The notes under the pieces are model-generated. The model had not been told where the DNA came from, did not search any database, and saw only the letters and a program-made list of their open reading frames with translations. A program made the translations under genes and the position numbers. From the NCBI RefSeq assembly GCF_900590885.1, contig NZ_UUON01000001.1:558001-622000 (forward strand): a stretch of 64,000 bases of DNA. The letters run 5' to 3'. Origin of the DNA: Pseudomonas viridiflava (GTDB lineage Bacteria > Pseudomonadota > Gammaproteobacteria > Pseudomonadales > Pseudomonadaceae). Shown piece by piece: positions 53,553 to 62,875 of this stretch (positions within the stretch are counted from its first letter, which is position 1; every line of letters starts with the position of its first letter).

Positions 53553-53962
53553 TGGGCACCTCCCGAACGCAGGCCGGTCCAGGTGGAAGCCAGCGCGAGC
53601 ACCAGCACGATGGCCGACAGCACCAGGCCGGCGGGCATCATGGCGTAGGCGTCCTTGGCATGTTGGAAGGCGTTGACCAACCCCAATACCCAAGTGGCCA
53701 ACAGCAACAGCACATAAAGAGTCGGTTGCCCGGCCTTGCGCTCGGCGCGCAGCAGGTTGACCAGCGCGAACAGAAACGCGAAGCCCGCGAACACCAACCC
53801 GCCGGCGATCAGCCAGGAGGCGAAGTTGGCCCATTGAATCTGGTAGGTCTGGCCGTAGGCAATGTCACTGAGCAAGGCTCCGAGAAACAGCGGCACGGTG
53901 CCGGCCAGCAGGGTCGCGTGCAGCGGCCCGGGTGTGTAGCGGTAGGCGGGGAGGGTAGTCAT
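53549..53962 (-). CDS. DUF2231 family membrane protein
   Basis: 137-residue protein with four hydrophobic helices (about 15-35, 48-68, 80-97, 109-129) and PLHATLLAGTVPLFLGALLSD, the DUF2231 start with its conserved histidine. Members often accompany PQQ or c-type redox enzymes in the envelope. It is the first gene of a two-gene unit with the lipoprotein dehydrogenase, overlapping by four bases. Direct function unknown. Confidence 0.83.
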   Translation of the reverse strand: MTTLPAYRYTPGPLHATLLAGTVPLFLGALLSDIAYGQTYQIQWANFASWLIAGGLVFAGFAFLFALVNLLRAERKAGQPTLYVLLLLATWVLGLVNAFQHAKDAYAMMPAGLVLSAIVLVLALASTWTGLRSGGAQ

Positions 53963-54136
53963 AGGCGTGGCGGCTCCTTGTTGTACAACGCCCCTGGGGC
54001 GGGGCAGCGCATAGGAAATGAACGCACCACGTATCAGAAAGTTCAGCGTGATTGGTTTCCAAATATTATGAACCCGCTGACTAAGCCCACACCTAACGCC
54101 GTATCATTCCGACCTTTCCTTTCGCCGGGCGCCTAC

Positions 54137-55165
54137 ATGACTCACCCTCGCATTGGCTTTGTTTGCCAGTACAAACATCCCGAACGGCTGCTGTCGGCCA
54201 GCGCCCTCAAGTTGATCGAAGGCCCGTTCAACCCGCGCACCACTACCTTGCGCTGGATGGACAGCGTGGCGCCGCAGGTGGCCCGTGACAAACTGGTCGA
54301 AGTGGTCACCCATAACCTGGCGGCACAATTGCGTCTGCTGGCCTACGTTGCTGAATTGCCGCCGACCTTGCGCATGCTGCGCCTGAGCAGTGATCTGCTG
54401 CCGTTCTACAGCCACCCGAAAGTTGCTGACGTGTATAAAGACCCCGCCATCGAACGCCAATTGATCGACGGCTTTGCCGCCATCGGCGAGCTGGCACGTG
54501 CGTCGGATATCCGCCTGTCCTTCCACCCGGGTCAGTATTGCGTGCTCGGCTCGGAAAACCCTGGCGTGGTGGAAAACAGCTTGGCCGAGTTCGAATACCA
54601 CGCCGACATGATCCGCATGATGGGCTACGGCCGGCAGTTCCAGGACCTCAAGTGCAACGTGCACATCGCCGGGCGCCTGGGAGTGGAGGGCACGCGCGCG
54701 GTGTGGTCGCGCTTGTCGCAAGTGGCGCGCAACTGCATCACTTTTGAAAACGATGAAAAGACCTACGGCCTGGACCACTGCCTGCAAGTCGCCGACCTGG
54801 CGCCGGTGGTGCTGGACATCCACCATTGCTGGATCAACGAAAACGACTACATCGACCCCCACGCCGAGCGGGTCAGCCGCGTGATTGACAGCTGGCGCGG
54901 TGTGCGCCCGACCATGCATTACTCCCAACCCCAGGAGATCTTGCAGGAACTGGGCTTCGACGCCGAGCACAAGCTGGAAATGGACGCGCTGCTGCAGGTG
55001 GTCGCCAAGCGCGACCTCTACGCCCACAGCGCGCAGATGTGGAACCGCTGGACCAACGACTACGCGCTGGAGTTTTTTGACCGGTTCGACATCATGCTCG
55101 AAGCCAAGGACAAGAATGTGGCGGCGTTGGCGTTCTACGAGCATTTCAAGCGTCGTTCAAAGTAG
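54137..55165 (+). CDS. uvsE: UV damage endonuclease UvsE (UVDE)
   Basis: 342-residue TIM-barrel endonuclease that nicks DNA 5' to UV photoproducts and some other lesions. Family motifs are RIGFVCQYK near the start, RLSFHPGQYCVLGSENPGVV (metal-binding histidine), LDIHHCWIN and the late TMHYSQP. I start at ATG 54137; the ribosome site is weak and an in-frame ATG at 54068 is an alternative. It is the first gene of a unit with a P-loop kinase (18 bases apart) and a nucleotidyltransferase. Confidence 0.9.
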   Translation: MTHPRIGFVCQYKHPERLLSASALKLIEGPFNPRTTTLRWMDSVAPQVARDKLVEVVTHNLAAQLRLLAYVAELPPTLRMLRLSSDLLPFYSHPKVADVYKDPAIERQLIDGFAAIGELARASDIRLSFHPGQYCVLGSENPGVVENSLAEFEYHADMIRMMGYGRQFQDLKCNVHIAGRLGVEGTRAVWSRLSQVARNCITFENDEKTYGLDHCLQVADLAPVVLDIHHCWINENDYIDPHAERVSRVIDSWRGVRPTMHYSQPQEILQELGFDAEHKLEMDALLQVVAKRDLYAHSAQMWNRWTNDYALEFFDRFDIMLEAKDKNVAALAFYEHFKRRSK

Positions 55166-55183
55166 AAGAGGAGATTTTGCCCC

Positions 55184-55663
55184 ATGCCCACCCTGCATCT
55201 GCTGTGCGGCAAAATCGCCGCTGGCAAGTCAACGCTGGCGAAGGCACTTGTGGCCGAGCACGCGGCCATCCTGCTAAGTGAAGACGCTTGGCTCGCTCAG
55301 TTGTACCCCGGTGAAATTTTGTCGATAACCGACTACCTGCGCTTCGCCCAACGCATTCGCGGGGTGTTGGAGCCGTTGGTGGTGGACCTGCTCAAGTCCG
55401 GCGTCAATGTGGTGCTGGATTTCCCGGCCAACACCCTGGCCAATCGCGAATGGCTGCTGTGCTTGGCGCAGGGTGCGGGTGTGCCCCACCGTCTGCACTA
55501 TCTTGAGTTGGACGACGCAACCTGCCGCGCCCGCTTGCATGCGCGCAATGCCCGGGGGGCGCATGGTTTTGCCGCCACCGATGCCGAGTTCGAGCTGATC
55601 ACACGTCACTTTTGTGTGCCGAGTGTGGACGAGGGGCTGGTGATTGAGGTGCATCGTTCGTGA
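55184..55663 (+). CDS. P-loop kinase (AAA_33/zeta-like)
   Basis: 159-residue small-molecule kinase candidate with a clear Walker A motif (CGKIAAGKST, 8-17), a conserved acidic helix start SEDAW (substrate base position) and a lid-type arginine cluster ARLHARNARGAH. It resembles AAA_33 proteins, which include zeta toxins and gluconate-type kinases. A strong GAGGAG site precedes the ATG. It overlaps the next gene by four bases (GTGA). The substrate is unknown; a toxin role would need evidence. Confidence 0.82.
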   Translation: MPTLHLLCGKIAAGKSTLAKALVAEHAAILLSEDAWLAQLYPGEILSITDYLRFAQRIRGVLEPLVVDLLKSGVNVVLDFPANTLANREWLLCLAQGAGVPHRLHYLELDDATCRARLHARNARGAHGFAATDAEFELITRHFCVPSVDEGLVIEVHRS

Positions 55664-56433
55664 ACTCGCCACATTCAAACGGCGTCGACGCAGAGGGCTT
55701 TGTCCTCACCCTCCCCGAGGCGGCTGTGCAGCCGCAGTTTCAGCCATTGCTTGAGGATGTGTGTACGTTGCTTTCGGCAAACCCCCTGGGGCTGAGCGGC
55801 ATTTATCTGTATGGCAGCGTCGCACGGGGCGAGGCTACGCCGGGTGTTTCGGACCTTGATCTCACATTGGTGTTGCACGAGTCGCCGACGCCACCGGTAC
55901 TGGCGCAGCTGGAAGCGATCCGCTGCGACCTGGAGCGGCGTCACCCGCTGGTCAGCAAGGTGGATTTCGATATCGGCTACCGGGCTCAAGTGCTGGCGGA
56001 TGAAAACCACAACCGCTGGGGCTTCTGGCTCAAGCACCAGTGCCGCTGCCTGTGGGGTGAGGACCTGTCGCTTCACTTCGAACGCTTTCGGCCTTCGCGC
56101 GAAGTCGCCATGGCCGTCAATGGTGACTTTGAACCGGTGTTAGCCGGTTACCTCAGTCGAATTGCGCAGGCTGATACCGAGCCGCAACGTCTGCGTCTGC
56201 AGCGCGAGGCCTCGCGCAAGTTGGTGCGTGCCACGCAAACAGTGTGTCGTGAAGCCGCAGGCTGGCCACAGACACTCGAAGAGCATGTGGCATTGTTCGT
56301 CCAGCACCACCCAGCGAAGGTCACGCAGGTTGCGTTCTTTCTCTTTGAGGCGAGAAACCCGAGCGCCGAGGGTGATCAATTCTGCATCCGACTCCAGGCC
56401 TTTGTGGACTGGATGGTTTCAGTGCAAGGATAG
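55660..56433 (+). CDS. Nucleotidyltransferase (AadA/MNT-like)
   Basis: 257-residue protein with a minimal nucleotidyltransferase core: GSVARGE, then DLDLTLV, and a third acidic residue in KVDFDIGY, so the catalytic triad seems complete. A helical C-terminal half (about 140-257) follows, as in aminoglycoside adenylyltransferases, but similarity is too low to call drug resistance. GTG start overlaps the kinase stop. An enzyme pair made with a DNA repair nuclease is unusual. Confidence 0.78.
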   Translation: MNSPHSNGVDAEGFVLTLPEAAVQPQFQPLLEDVCTLLSANPLGLSGIYLYGSVARGEATPGVSDLDLTLVLHESPTPPVLAQLEAIRCDLERRHPLVSKVDFDIGYRAQVLADENHNRWGFWLKHQCRCLWGEDLSLHFERFRPSREVAMAVNGDFEPVLAGYLSRIAQADTEPQRLRLQREASRKLVRATQTVCREAAGWPQTLEEHVALFVQHHPAKVTQVAFFLFEARNPSAEGDQFCIRLQAFVDWMVSVQG

Positions 56434-56573
56434 ATCGGTGTAGGGGCGTTGCACCTGCACTTACATACGCCGTGCCTATGCAACGCCCATGATCAACGTT
56501 CGCCTCATTCGCCATCTCTGGCTGTTCCTCGCCAGCGCAGACCAGGCGCTCAAGGTGATCTTGTCTCACCTCG

Positions 56574-56687
56574 CTGATGCTGGCCCACGGCGTGAGCCTG
56601 GCGCCGATTGCCGAGTGCGGGCACTTCCCGATGTACTCCAACCCGCAGGCGATGTGGCAGCAGATTTCGCACTTCATCAAGACTTGA
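56574..56687 (+). pseudogene. Decayed C-terminal fragment of an alpha/beta hydrolase
   Basis: In the frame ending with TGA at 56685 the translation reads LMLAHGVSLAPIAECG, then [20 protein letters not shown]. The G-H-F-P-M-Y-S motif followed by an amphipathic final helix is the standard end of an alpha/beta hydrolase. The same frame is blocked by a stop at 56556, and the rest of such a gene is absent. The fragment overlaps the convergent chemoreceptor by 11 bases. The stretch 56434-56573 holds nothing I recognise. Confidence 0.6.
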
Positions 56688-58617
56688 AGCGGCCCACCAA
56701 CCCATTCAACTCATCCGACAGCTGCGACAAGCGCCCGGAGTCGTCCTGCGCCGAGTTGGCCAGGCTTTCCACCAGGCGTGCCTCGTCGTAGATCTGCTGG
56801 ATATGCCGGTTGATCTCTTCGGCCACGCTGTGCTGTTCCTCGGCGGCGGCGGAGATTTGCAGGTTCTGGTCGCGAATCTCGTTGACCGACAACTGGATGC
56901 CTTCAAAGCTGTCCCGCGCGCTTTCGATGGACGACACACTGGCCCGTGACAGGTCCAGGCAACTGCCCATTTTCTGGGTGACTTCCTGGGTCTTGTTTTC
57001 CAGGGTGCCGAGCAGGTTCTCGATCTCGCCGGTGGAGTCGGAGGTGCGCTTGGCCAGCGCGCGCACCTCGTCGGCGACCACCGCAAAACCACGGCCCTGG
57101 TCGCCGGCACGGGCGGCCTCAATGGCCGCATTGAGTGCCAGCAGGTTGGTCTGCTCGGCAATTGCGCGGATGGTCCCGAGGATCTGGTTGATGCTGCGGC
57201 TGCCGGCTTCCAGCTCGACCATGGCCTGGGACGACTCGGTGAGGCGGCGGCCCAGGCGATTGACGTTATCGGTGGTCACTTCGATCTGCTGCTTGCCTTC
57301 CGCCACGCGGCGATGGCCGTTCTCGGCAGATTCGGCCGCACCGCTGCAAGAGCGCGCGACCTCGTTGGCGGTAGCGACCATTTCATTGAACGCAGTGGAG
57401 ACCAATTCCACCGCTTCACGCTGGCGCCCGGCGGCTTCGTTCATGTTGTGCGCCACTTCGCTGTTGACCTTGGAGGCGTTCTGCAAGTTGGCCGAGGCCG
57501 CACCGATGTGCTGGATCAGTTGGCGGATGGCGGCGAGGAACTTGTTGAACCAACCGGCCAATTCGGCGGTTTCGTCCTTGCCCTGCACCTGCAATTCGTG
57601 GCGCAAGTCGCCTTCGCCCTGGGCGATGGACTGCAAGCCGGTGCTGACCTGGCCGATCGGCTTGACGATGACCTTGGAGAACGCTGCCGCGAGCAATCCG
57701 AAGATCAGCACCAGCACGCCGACGATGACGGCGGTGAGGTAGGTCATGCGCGTGGCCTCGGCCATCACTTCGCGGTGTTCGATCAGCCCGACATAACGCC
57801 AGCCCAGGCCGGGGGACGTCCACACGTTGGCCATGTAGCGCACGCCATTGATCTGCACTTCGGTGGAGCCCTGGGTTGTTTCGGCCAAGTGCGCGTAGGG
57901 CGCGCCGAGGTCCTTGAGCGGCTTGAAGCTGTGGGCGGCGTCACGCGGGTCGACCAGCACCACGCCGTCTTCGATCAGCATCACGTAGCCGCTTTCGCCG
58001 AGCTTGATGCTCTTGACCAGCTCGGTGAGGTTTTTCAGCGACACGCTGACCACAAACACGCCCTTGGCCTTGCCGTTGTTATCCAGCAGGGCGCGCGCGG
58101 TGCCCACCAGCGCCACGTCGTCTTTGTCGTAGTAATACGCCGGGGTGCGTACGGTTTTGCCGGGGCTGGCCATCGCCGCCTTGTACCACGGGCGCGGGCG
58201 CGGGTCGTACTTGGCCAGTTGTGGGTCATCGGGCCACTTGGCGTAGGTACCGTCTTCAAGGCCGATGGACAGGATGGCCGCCGCCGGGTGCGCGGCGCCA
58301 TACCTTGCGAAGCGCTCGATCACGCTTTGCGCCTCAGCCGGCAGCGGCTGGCTGGCGGCGTCGGCGGGCTGGTAGTTCTTCAGGGTGTTCACGGAGGTGT
58401 ATACAGGATCGGTGGCCATCTGATCGACGTTCTGCAGCGTGCCGTCGAAGAACTGGCGAATGTTGCCGTCGATCTGGCGGATTTCCCGCGTGCTGCCGTC
58501 GATGAACTGGTCGACCGCCTGGGTCCGTGTGTTCATCACAGAGATAACGGCCACCAGGCTTACCGGGATAAACGCGACCGAGACAAATGCCAGTACCAGC
58601 TTATTTTTTATTTTCAT
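56677..58617 (-). CDS. Methyl-accepting chemotaxis protein with dCache domain
   Basis: 646-residue chemoreceptor. TM1 is about 7-28, a periplasmic double-Cache domain about 35-275, TM2 about 287-310, then HAMP and the signalling domain with the invariant tip [20 protein letters not shown]. The Cache domain carries [12 protein letters not shown], part of the amino-acid-binding signature, but the aspartate expected later is replaced ([12 protein letters not shown]), so an amino-acid ligand is doubtful. Start at 58617 or 58629; both have weak ribosome sites. Confidence 0.92.
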   Translation of the reverse strand: MKIKNKLVLAFVSVAFIPVSLVAVISVMNTRTQAVDQFIDGSTREIRQIDGNIRQFFDGTLQNVDQMATDPVYTSVNTLKNYQPADAASQPLPAEAQSVIERFARYGAAHPAAAILSIGLEDGTYAKWPDDPQLAKYDPRPRPWYKAAMASPGKTVRTPAYYYDKDDVALVGTARALLDNNGKAKGVFVVSVSLKNLTELVKSIKLGESGYVMLIEDGVVLVDPRDAAHSFKPLKDLGAPYAHLAETTQGSTEVQINGVRYMANVWTSPGLGWRYVGLIEHREVMAEATRMTYLTAVIVGVLVLIFGLLAAAFSKVIVKPIGQVSTGLQSIAQGEGDLRHELQVQGKDETAELAGWFNKFLAAIRQLIQHIGAASANLQNASKVNSEVAHNMNEAAGRQREAVELVSTAFNEMVATANEVARSCSGAAESAENGHRRVAEGKQQIEVTTDNVNRLGRRLTESSQAMVELEAGSRSINQILGTIRAIAEQTNLLALNAAIEAARAGDQGRGFAVVADEVRALAKRTSDSTGEIENLLGTLENKTQEVTQKMGSCLDLSRASVSSIESARDSFEGIQLSVNEIRDQNLQISAAAEEQHSVAEEINRHIQQIYDEARLVESLANSAQDDSGRLSQLSDELNGLVGRFKS

Positions 58618-58692
58618 CGAGACGACCATCAGCGTGGAGGGCGGCCAAATCGTCGCGCTTCAAAAAACGCGAGGCGATTTGCTATCGCTGCT

Positions 58693-58720
58693 GTGTCGGC
58701 CCGTCGCCGGCAAATCTTTA
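58693..58720 (-). promoter_or_regulatory. Candidate sigma-28 (FliA) promoter of the chemoreceptor
   Basis: On the minus strand TAAA (58717-58720) and GCCGACAC (58693-58700) are 16 bases apart; the FliA consensus is TAAA-N15-GCCGATAA. The spacer is one base long and two bases differ, so this is a weak but well-placed candidate. Confidence 0.35.
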
Positions 58721-58764
58721 GGGTTTTTTGTACACAATACAATTGGCGATTGTTCTGTATCCAA

Positions 58765-61700
58765 TCAGTACACATCACGCAGATAACGCTTCTGTTCGCT
58801 CAACTCGCGCCAGTACTCCCCGGCACGCTCAGCGCTCAGCCCACCGTGGGTTTGCGCGATGTGGCGCAAGGTCTGGTCGACATCCTTGGCCATCTGGCTG
58901 GCATCCCCGCAGATGTACAGCTTGGCGCCGTCCTGCAGCCAGCGCCACAGCTCGGCGCCCTGTTCGCGGATGCGGTCCTGCACGTAGATTTTTTGCGCCT
59001 GGTCACGGGAAAACGCCAGGCTCAGGTGCGTGAGCAAGCCGTCGTGCTGCAGGCCTTGCAGCTCCTCCTGATAGTAGAAGTCGCTGGCGGCGTGCTGCTC
59101 GCCAAAGAACAGCCAGTTACGGCCCTGATGCCCCTGGGCCCGGCGTTCCTGCAAAAACGCGCGGAACGGCGCTATACCCGTGCCGGGGCCGATCATGATC
59201 ATTGGGATGTCGCCGTCGGCGGGCGTGCGAAAGTGCTTGTTCGGCTGCACGAACACCGGCACTTCGCCGTCGCCGGCACGGTCGGCCAGGAAGGTCGAGG
59301 ACACACCCTTGCGCTTGCCATAGCGCACGGCGGCCACGGTGAGGTGCACTTGCTGCGGGTGGGCCTTGGCGCTGGACGCGATTGAGTACAGGCGCGGTTG
59401 CAGGCGTTTGAGGGTGCCGAGCAGTTCGTCGGCCGAGCACTCAATCGGGTATTCCTGCAGCACGTCCACCAGTTGCCGGCCCCAGAGCCAGTCTTTGAGT
59501 TCGGCCTTGTGCTCGGGCCGCAACAAGTGCTCAAGGCCAGGGTTGGCGCTGCGCTCGGCGATAAACGCCAGGGTTTCGGTGCCGGGGCGGGCAATCTCGA
59601 AGTGTTGGGTGAGGGCCTGCTGCAGGGGCACGTCACCGAAGGTGTCGATGTTCACTGAGGTGTTGGCGCCCAGGCGGGTCAGGTCGAGCAGTTCGCTCAC
59701 CAGTTCAGGGCAGTTGCGCGGCCGTACGCCCAAGGCATCACCGGCCTCGTAGGTCAGCCCGGAGTCGGCCAGGTCGAGGGCGAACTGGCGGGTTTCCTTG
59801 TGGCGGCTGTGGGGGTTCAGGTGCCGGTTGAGCAGCAGGCGTGCCCCATGCAGTTTGGTTTTGCCGGCGGGTGTGGGCAGGCTTACGGGCTTGGCCGGGT
59901 TGAGGCTGTGCTGGAACTGCAGCAGCCAGGCGTCGGCGCGTTCTTCAAATTCGGTGTCGCAGTCCACGCGGTCGAGCAGGCGGGTGGCGCCCAATTCGAG
60001 CAGGCGTTGGTCGAGTTGTTTGCCGTGGTTACAGAACTGGTCGTAGTTCGGATCGCCCAGGGCCAGCACCGCAAAGCGCAGGGACTCCAGGCGCGTGTCG
60101 ACGGTGCTCAGGCCATGCCAGAAGCTTTCGCCGTTGTCCGGTGGGTCGCCGTCGCCAAAGGTGCTGCTGATCACGGCCAGGTTCTGGGTGCTGGCCAGTT
60201 TGCTCGGCGGGAAGTCCGCCATGGCGCTCAGCTCCACACTGATACCGGCGTCGTGCAGGCGCTTGGCAAAGCGCTCGGCCAGGGCTTCGGCGTTGCCGGT
60301 TTGCGAGGCCCATAGCAGGGTGACGGCCGTGGAGGGCGCTGTGGCAACGCTGTCTGCACGGCTGAACAAGCCGCCGAGCAAGCCGTCCAGCCATAACCGC
60401 GCGTCCTTGGCCAACGGCGCGCTGGCCGGCATCACAGGGACGCCAACGGCGCCGGCCTGCAGGCCGCTGAGGAAACCGGCGAGGTAGGTGCGTTCACTGT
60501 CGCTCAGGTGCGGTTTGGGCAGGTTGCGGATGCCGGTGATGTCGGCGAAGGCGTCGAGGCGCGACATGGTGGAGTCCTCTGTTAAAGGGGAAGAGGCCGC
60601 CGCTGCCGGCGCGTCGAGAAACTGGTGATCGATCAGCGCGACGCGGGTGAGGGCGACCGCGCAGCACTTGAACTCGGGCTGCAACGAAATCGGGTCGACC
60701 GCGTCGTTGGTCACGGCGTTGATCGCCAGGTTGTCGCCAAACACGTCGTTCCAGTGGAAGGGCGCAAAGCAGTTGCCCGGGCGTACGCGGTCGGTGACCA
60801 CCGCAGGCAGCACGGCGCGGCCGCGCTGGGAGCGGATCTCCACTGAGTCCTTGGCCTTGACGCCCAGGCGCGCGGCGTCGTCGGGGTGGATTTCCACAAA
60901 TGGGCCGGGGTTGAGTTTGTTCAGTGTGGCGACCTTGCCGGTCTTGGTCAGCGTGTGCCACTGGTGCTGCACGCGGCCGGTGTTGAGCACGAATGGGAAG
61001 GCGTCATCGGGCATCTCCGCAGGCGGCATATGCGGGCGTGGGAAAAACTGGCCCTTGCCGTTTTCGGTGGCGAACTTGAGGGTGCCGGTGTTGAGGTAGC
61101 GAATGGGGTTGCGGTCGGCGGCCTCATGCGATGCGCAGGGCCATTGCAGTGGTTTATCACGCAGCCGCGCGTAGCTGGCGCCACGGATGTCATAGCCGGT
61201 CTTGGGGTTCCAGGCGTGTTTGATTTCTTCAAAGACTTCGCTGGCGTCGGCATAGGTGAAGGCGTCGGCAAAGCCCATCTCGCAGGCGACCCGGGCGATG
61301 ATCTGCCAGTCGGGCAGGGTTTCGCCCGGTGCGTTGACGGCCTTTTGCATCAGGGTCAGGTTGCGTTCGGAGTTGATCATCACGCCTTCGGCCTCGGCCC
61401 ACAGCGCGCCGGGCAAGAGGATGTCGGCGTAGCGGTTGGTTTCGGTGTCGAGGAACGCGTCCTGGGTGATCACCAGCTCGGCGGCTTGCAGGCCGGCGAT
61501 CACGGTTTGGCGGTTGGGCGCGCTGGCCACCGGGTTGGTGCAGATGATCCAGCAGGCCTTGATCTGCCCGGCGGCCATCTGCTCGAACATCGCCACGGTG
61601 CCGCCGCCGGCCTGGCGCGGCAGGTTGCCGGCGGGGATCTGCCAGAGCTTGGCGATAAATTCGCGGTCGGCCTCCACCAGCACCGAGCGCTGCCCCGGCA

Positions 61701-62745
61701 GGCCAGGGCCCATGTAGCCCATCTCGCGACCGCCCATGGCGTTGGGTTGGCCGGTGAGGGAAAACGGCCCGCTGCCAGGGCGGCAAATGGCGCCGGTGGC
61801 CAGGTGCAGGTTGCACAGGGCGTTAGTGTTCCAGGTGCCGTGGGTGCTCTGGTTGAGGCCCATGGTCCAGCAGCTCATCCACTCGGCGGCCTGGCCGATC
61901 CAGTCAGCGGCTTGGCGGATGTCCGCTTCGGAGAGGCCGGTGATCTCGGCGACGGTTTGCGGCGGGTAGTCCTCGAGGAGCCCGGGCATGGCGTCCCAGC
62001 CCTCGGTGAACGCGGCGATGAAGGCCGGGTCGGTGTGGCCGTTTTTTACCAGCAGGTGCAGCAGGCCATTAAGTAACGCGAGGTCGGTGCCCGGTTTGAT
62101 CGGCAAGTACAGGCCGGCCTTGTCCGCGGTGGCGCTGCGCCGTGGGTCGACCACGATCAGCTTCGCCCCGGCCTTGACCCGGTCCATCATGCGCAGGAAC
62201 AGAATCGGGTGACAGTCAGCCATATTGGCGCCGATCACGAAGAACAGGTCAGCACGGTCGAAATCTTCATAGGAGCCGGGCGGGCCGTCGGAGCCCAACG
62301 AGAGTTTGTAGCCGCTGCCGGCGCTGGCCATGCACAGGCGCGAGTTGGATTCGATGTGCTGCGTGCGCACAAAACCCTTGGCCAATTTGTTGGCCAGGTA
62401 TTGGGCTTCCAGCGACATCTGCCCGGACACATAGAACGCCAGCGCGTCGGGGCCATCGCGGTCGAGGATATGGCGTAGGCGCGCGGCGGTTTCGCTGATG
62501 GCGGTGTCCATGGCGATGCGCACCGGGTCGTGGTCGCGCTGTTCGCGCAGGTAGGCGTTTTCCATGCGGCCGGACTCGGCGATGGCCTGGCCGCAGGTGG
62601 TGCCCTTGGTGCACAGGCGGCCGAAATTGGTGGGGTGGGCCTTGTCGCCGATCACCTTGAGCACCTTGTTGTTCTCGACCTGCATGACGATGCCGCAGCC
62701 CACGCCACAATAGGGGCACACACTGCGTACGCTTTGATTTGCCAT
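58765..62745 (-). CDS. nasC: Assimilatory nitrate reductase fused to a CysJ-like flavoprotein
   Basis: 1326-residue bifunctional enzyme that reduces nitrate to nitrite with NAD(P)H. Residues 1-about 750 are the molybdopterin catalytic part, with a 4Fe-4S site C10-x2-C13-x3-C17 and C45. A linker (about 715-800) leads to a flavodoxin domain (about 807-945, WASQTGNAEALA) and a CysJ-like FAD/NADP domain to the end (GPGTGIAPFRAFLQE; final RYLRDVY). The start at 62745 has GAGGG 6 bases upstream. Within the linker lies a good ribosome site and an in-frame ATG at 60567, which could also give a free 600-residue flavoprotein. Confidence 0.9.
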   Translation of the reverse strand: MANQSVRSVCPYCGVGCGIVMQVENNKVLKVIGDKAHPTNFGRLCTKGTTCGQAIAESGRMENAYLREQRDHDPVRIAMDTAISETAARLRHILDRDGPDALAFYVSGQMSLEAQYLANKLAKGFVRTQHIESNSRLCMASAGSGYKLSLGSDGPPGSYEDFDRADLFFVIGANMADCHPILFLRMMDRVKAGAKLIVVDPRRSATADKAGLYLPIKPGTDLALLNGLLHLLVKNGHTDPAFIAAFTEGWDAMPGLLEDYPPQTVAEITGLSEADIRQAADWIGQAAEWMSCWTMGLNQSTHGTWNTNALCNLHLATGAICRPGSGPFSLTGQPNAMGGREMGYMGPGLPGQRSVLVEADREFIAKLWQIPAGNLPRQAGGGTVAMFEQMAAGQIKACWIICTNPVASAPNRQTVIAGLQAAELVITQDAFLDTETNRYADILLPGALWAEAEGVMINSERNLTLMQKAVNAPGETLPDWQIIARVACEMGFADAFTYADASEVFEEIKHAWNPKTGYDIRGASYARLRDKPLQWPCASHEAADRNPIRYLNTGTLKFATENGKGQFFPRPHMPPAEMPDDAFPFVLNTGRVQHQWHTLTKTGKVATLNKLNPGPFVEIHPDDAARLGVKAKDSVEIRSQRGRAVLPAVVTDRVRPGNCFAPFHWNDVFGDNLAINAVTNDAVDPISLQPEFKCCAVALTRVALIDHQFLDAPAAAASSPLTEDSTMSRLDAFADITGIRNLPKPHLSDSERTYLAGFLSGLQAGAVGVPVMPASAPLAKDARLWLDGLLGGLFSRADSVATAPSTAVTLLWASQTGNAEALAERFAKRLHDAGISVELSAMADFPPSKLASTQNLAVISSTFGDGDPPDNGESFWHGLSTVDTRLESLRFAVLALGDPNYDQFCNHGKQLDQRLLELGATRLLDRVDCDTEFEERADAWLLQFQHSLNPAKPVSLPTPAGKTKLHGARLLLNRHLNPHSRHKETRQFALDLADSGLTYEAGDALGVRPRNCPELVSELLDLTRLGANTSVNIDTFGDVPLQQALTQHFEIARPGTETLAFIAERSANPGLEHLLRPEHKAELKDWLWGRQLVDVLQEYPIECSADELLGTLKRLQPRLYSIASSAKAHPQQVHLTVAAVRYGKRKGVSSTFLADRAGDGEVPVFVQPNKHFRTPADGDIPMIMIGPGTGIAPFRAFLQERRAQGHQGRNWLFFGEQHAASDFYYQEELQGLQHDGLLTHLSLAFSRDQAQKIYVQDRIREQGAELWRWLQDGAKLYICGDASQMAKDVDQTLRHIAQTHGGLSAERAGEYWRELSEQKRYLRDVY

Positions 62746-62776
62746 CGGTAACCCTCGAAACTTTTTTCTCGCCAAC

Positions 62777-62826
62777 AAAAAAAGCGCCCTGCAACCCTCC
62801 GTTGGAAACGGGGGCTGCACGGCGCC
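62777..62826 (-). terminator. Leader terminator upstream of nasC
   Basis: On the minus strand a long stem (GCGCC...GGCGC with TGCA/TGCA and CGTT/AACG pairs inside) closes at 62784 and is followed by seven T (62783-62777), 31 bases before the nasC start. Its 5' arm overlaps the second hexaloop hairpin, so terminator and antiterminator are mutually exclusive. Confidence 0.8.
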
Positions 62827-62858
62827 TTTGTCGTGAATGGGCAATCTGCGTTGACTGC
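62818..62858 (-). promoter_or_regulatory. Two-hairpin ANTAR target in the nasC leader
   Basis: P1 is GCAGTC-AACGCA-GATTGC (62858-62841), P2 is CACGAC-AAAGGC-GCCGTG (62835-62818), five bases apart. Both have six-base loops with A at position 1 and G at position 4, the recognition rule for ANTAR RNA-binding antiterminators such as NasR and NasT. P2 has one A-C mismatch in its stem. Confidence 0.75.
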
Positions 62859-62875
62859 TTGTTAGTGGTGTCTCT

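Noticed and set aside
55184..56433. Kinase and nucleotidyltransferase as a zeta toxin-antitoxin or aminoglycoside resistance pair
   Set aside because: Only the general catalytic motifs are visible; neither epsilon-type antitoxin nor close similarity to known resistance enzymes can be shown.
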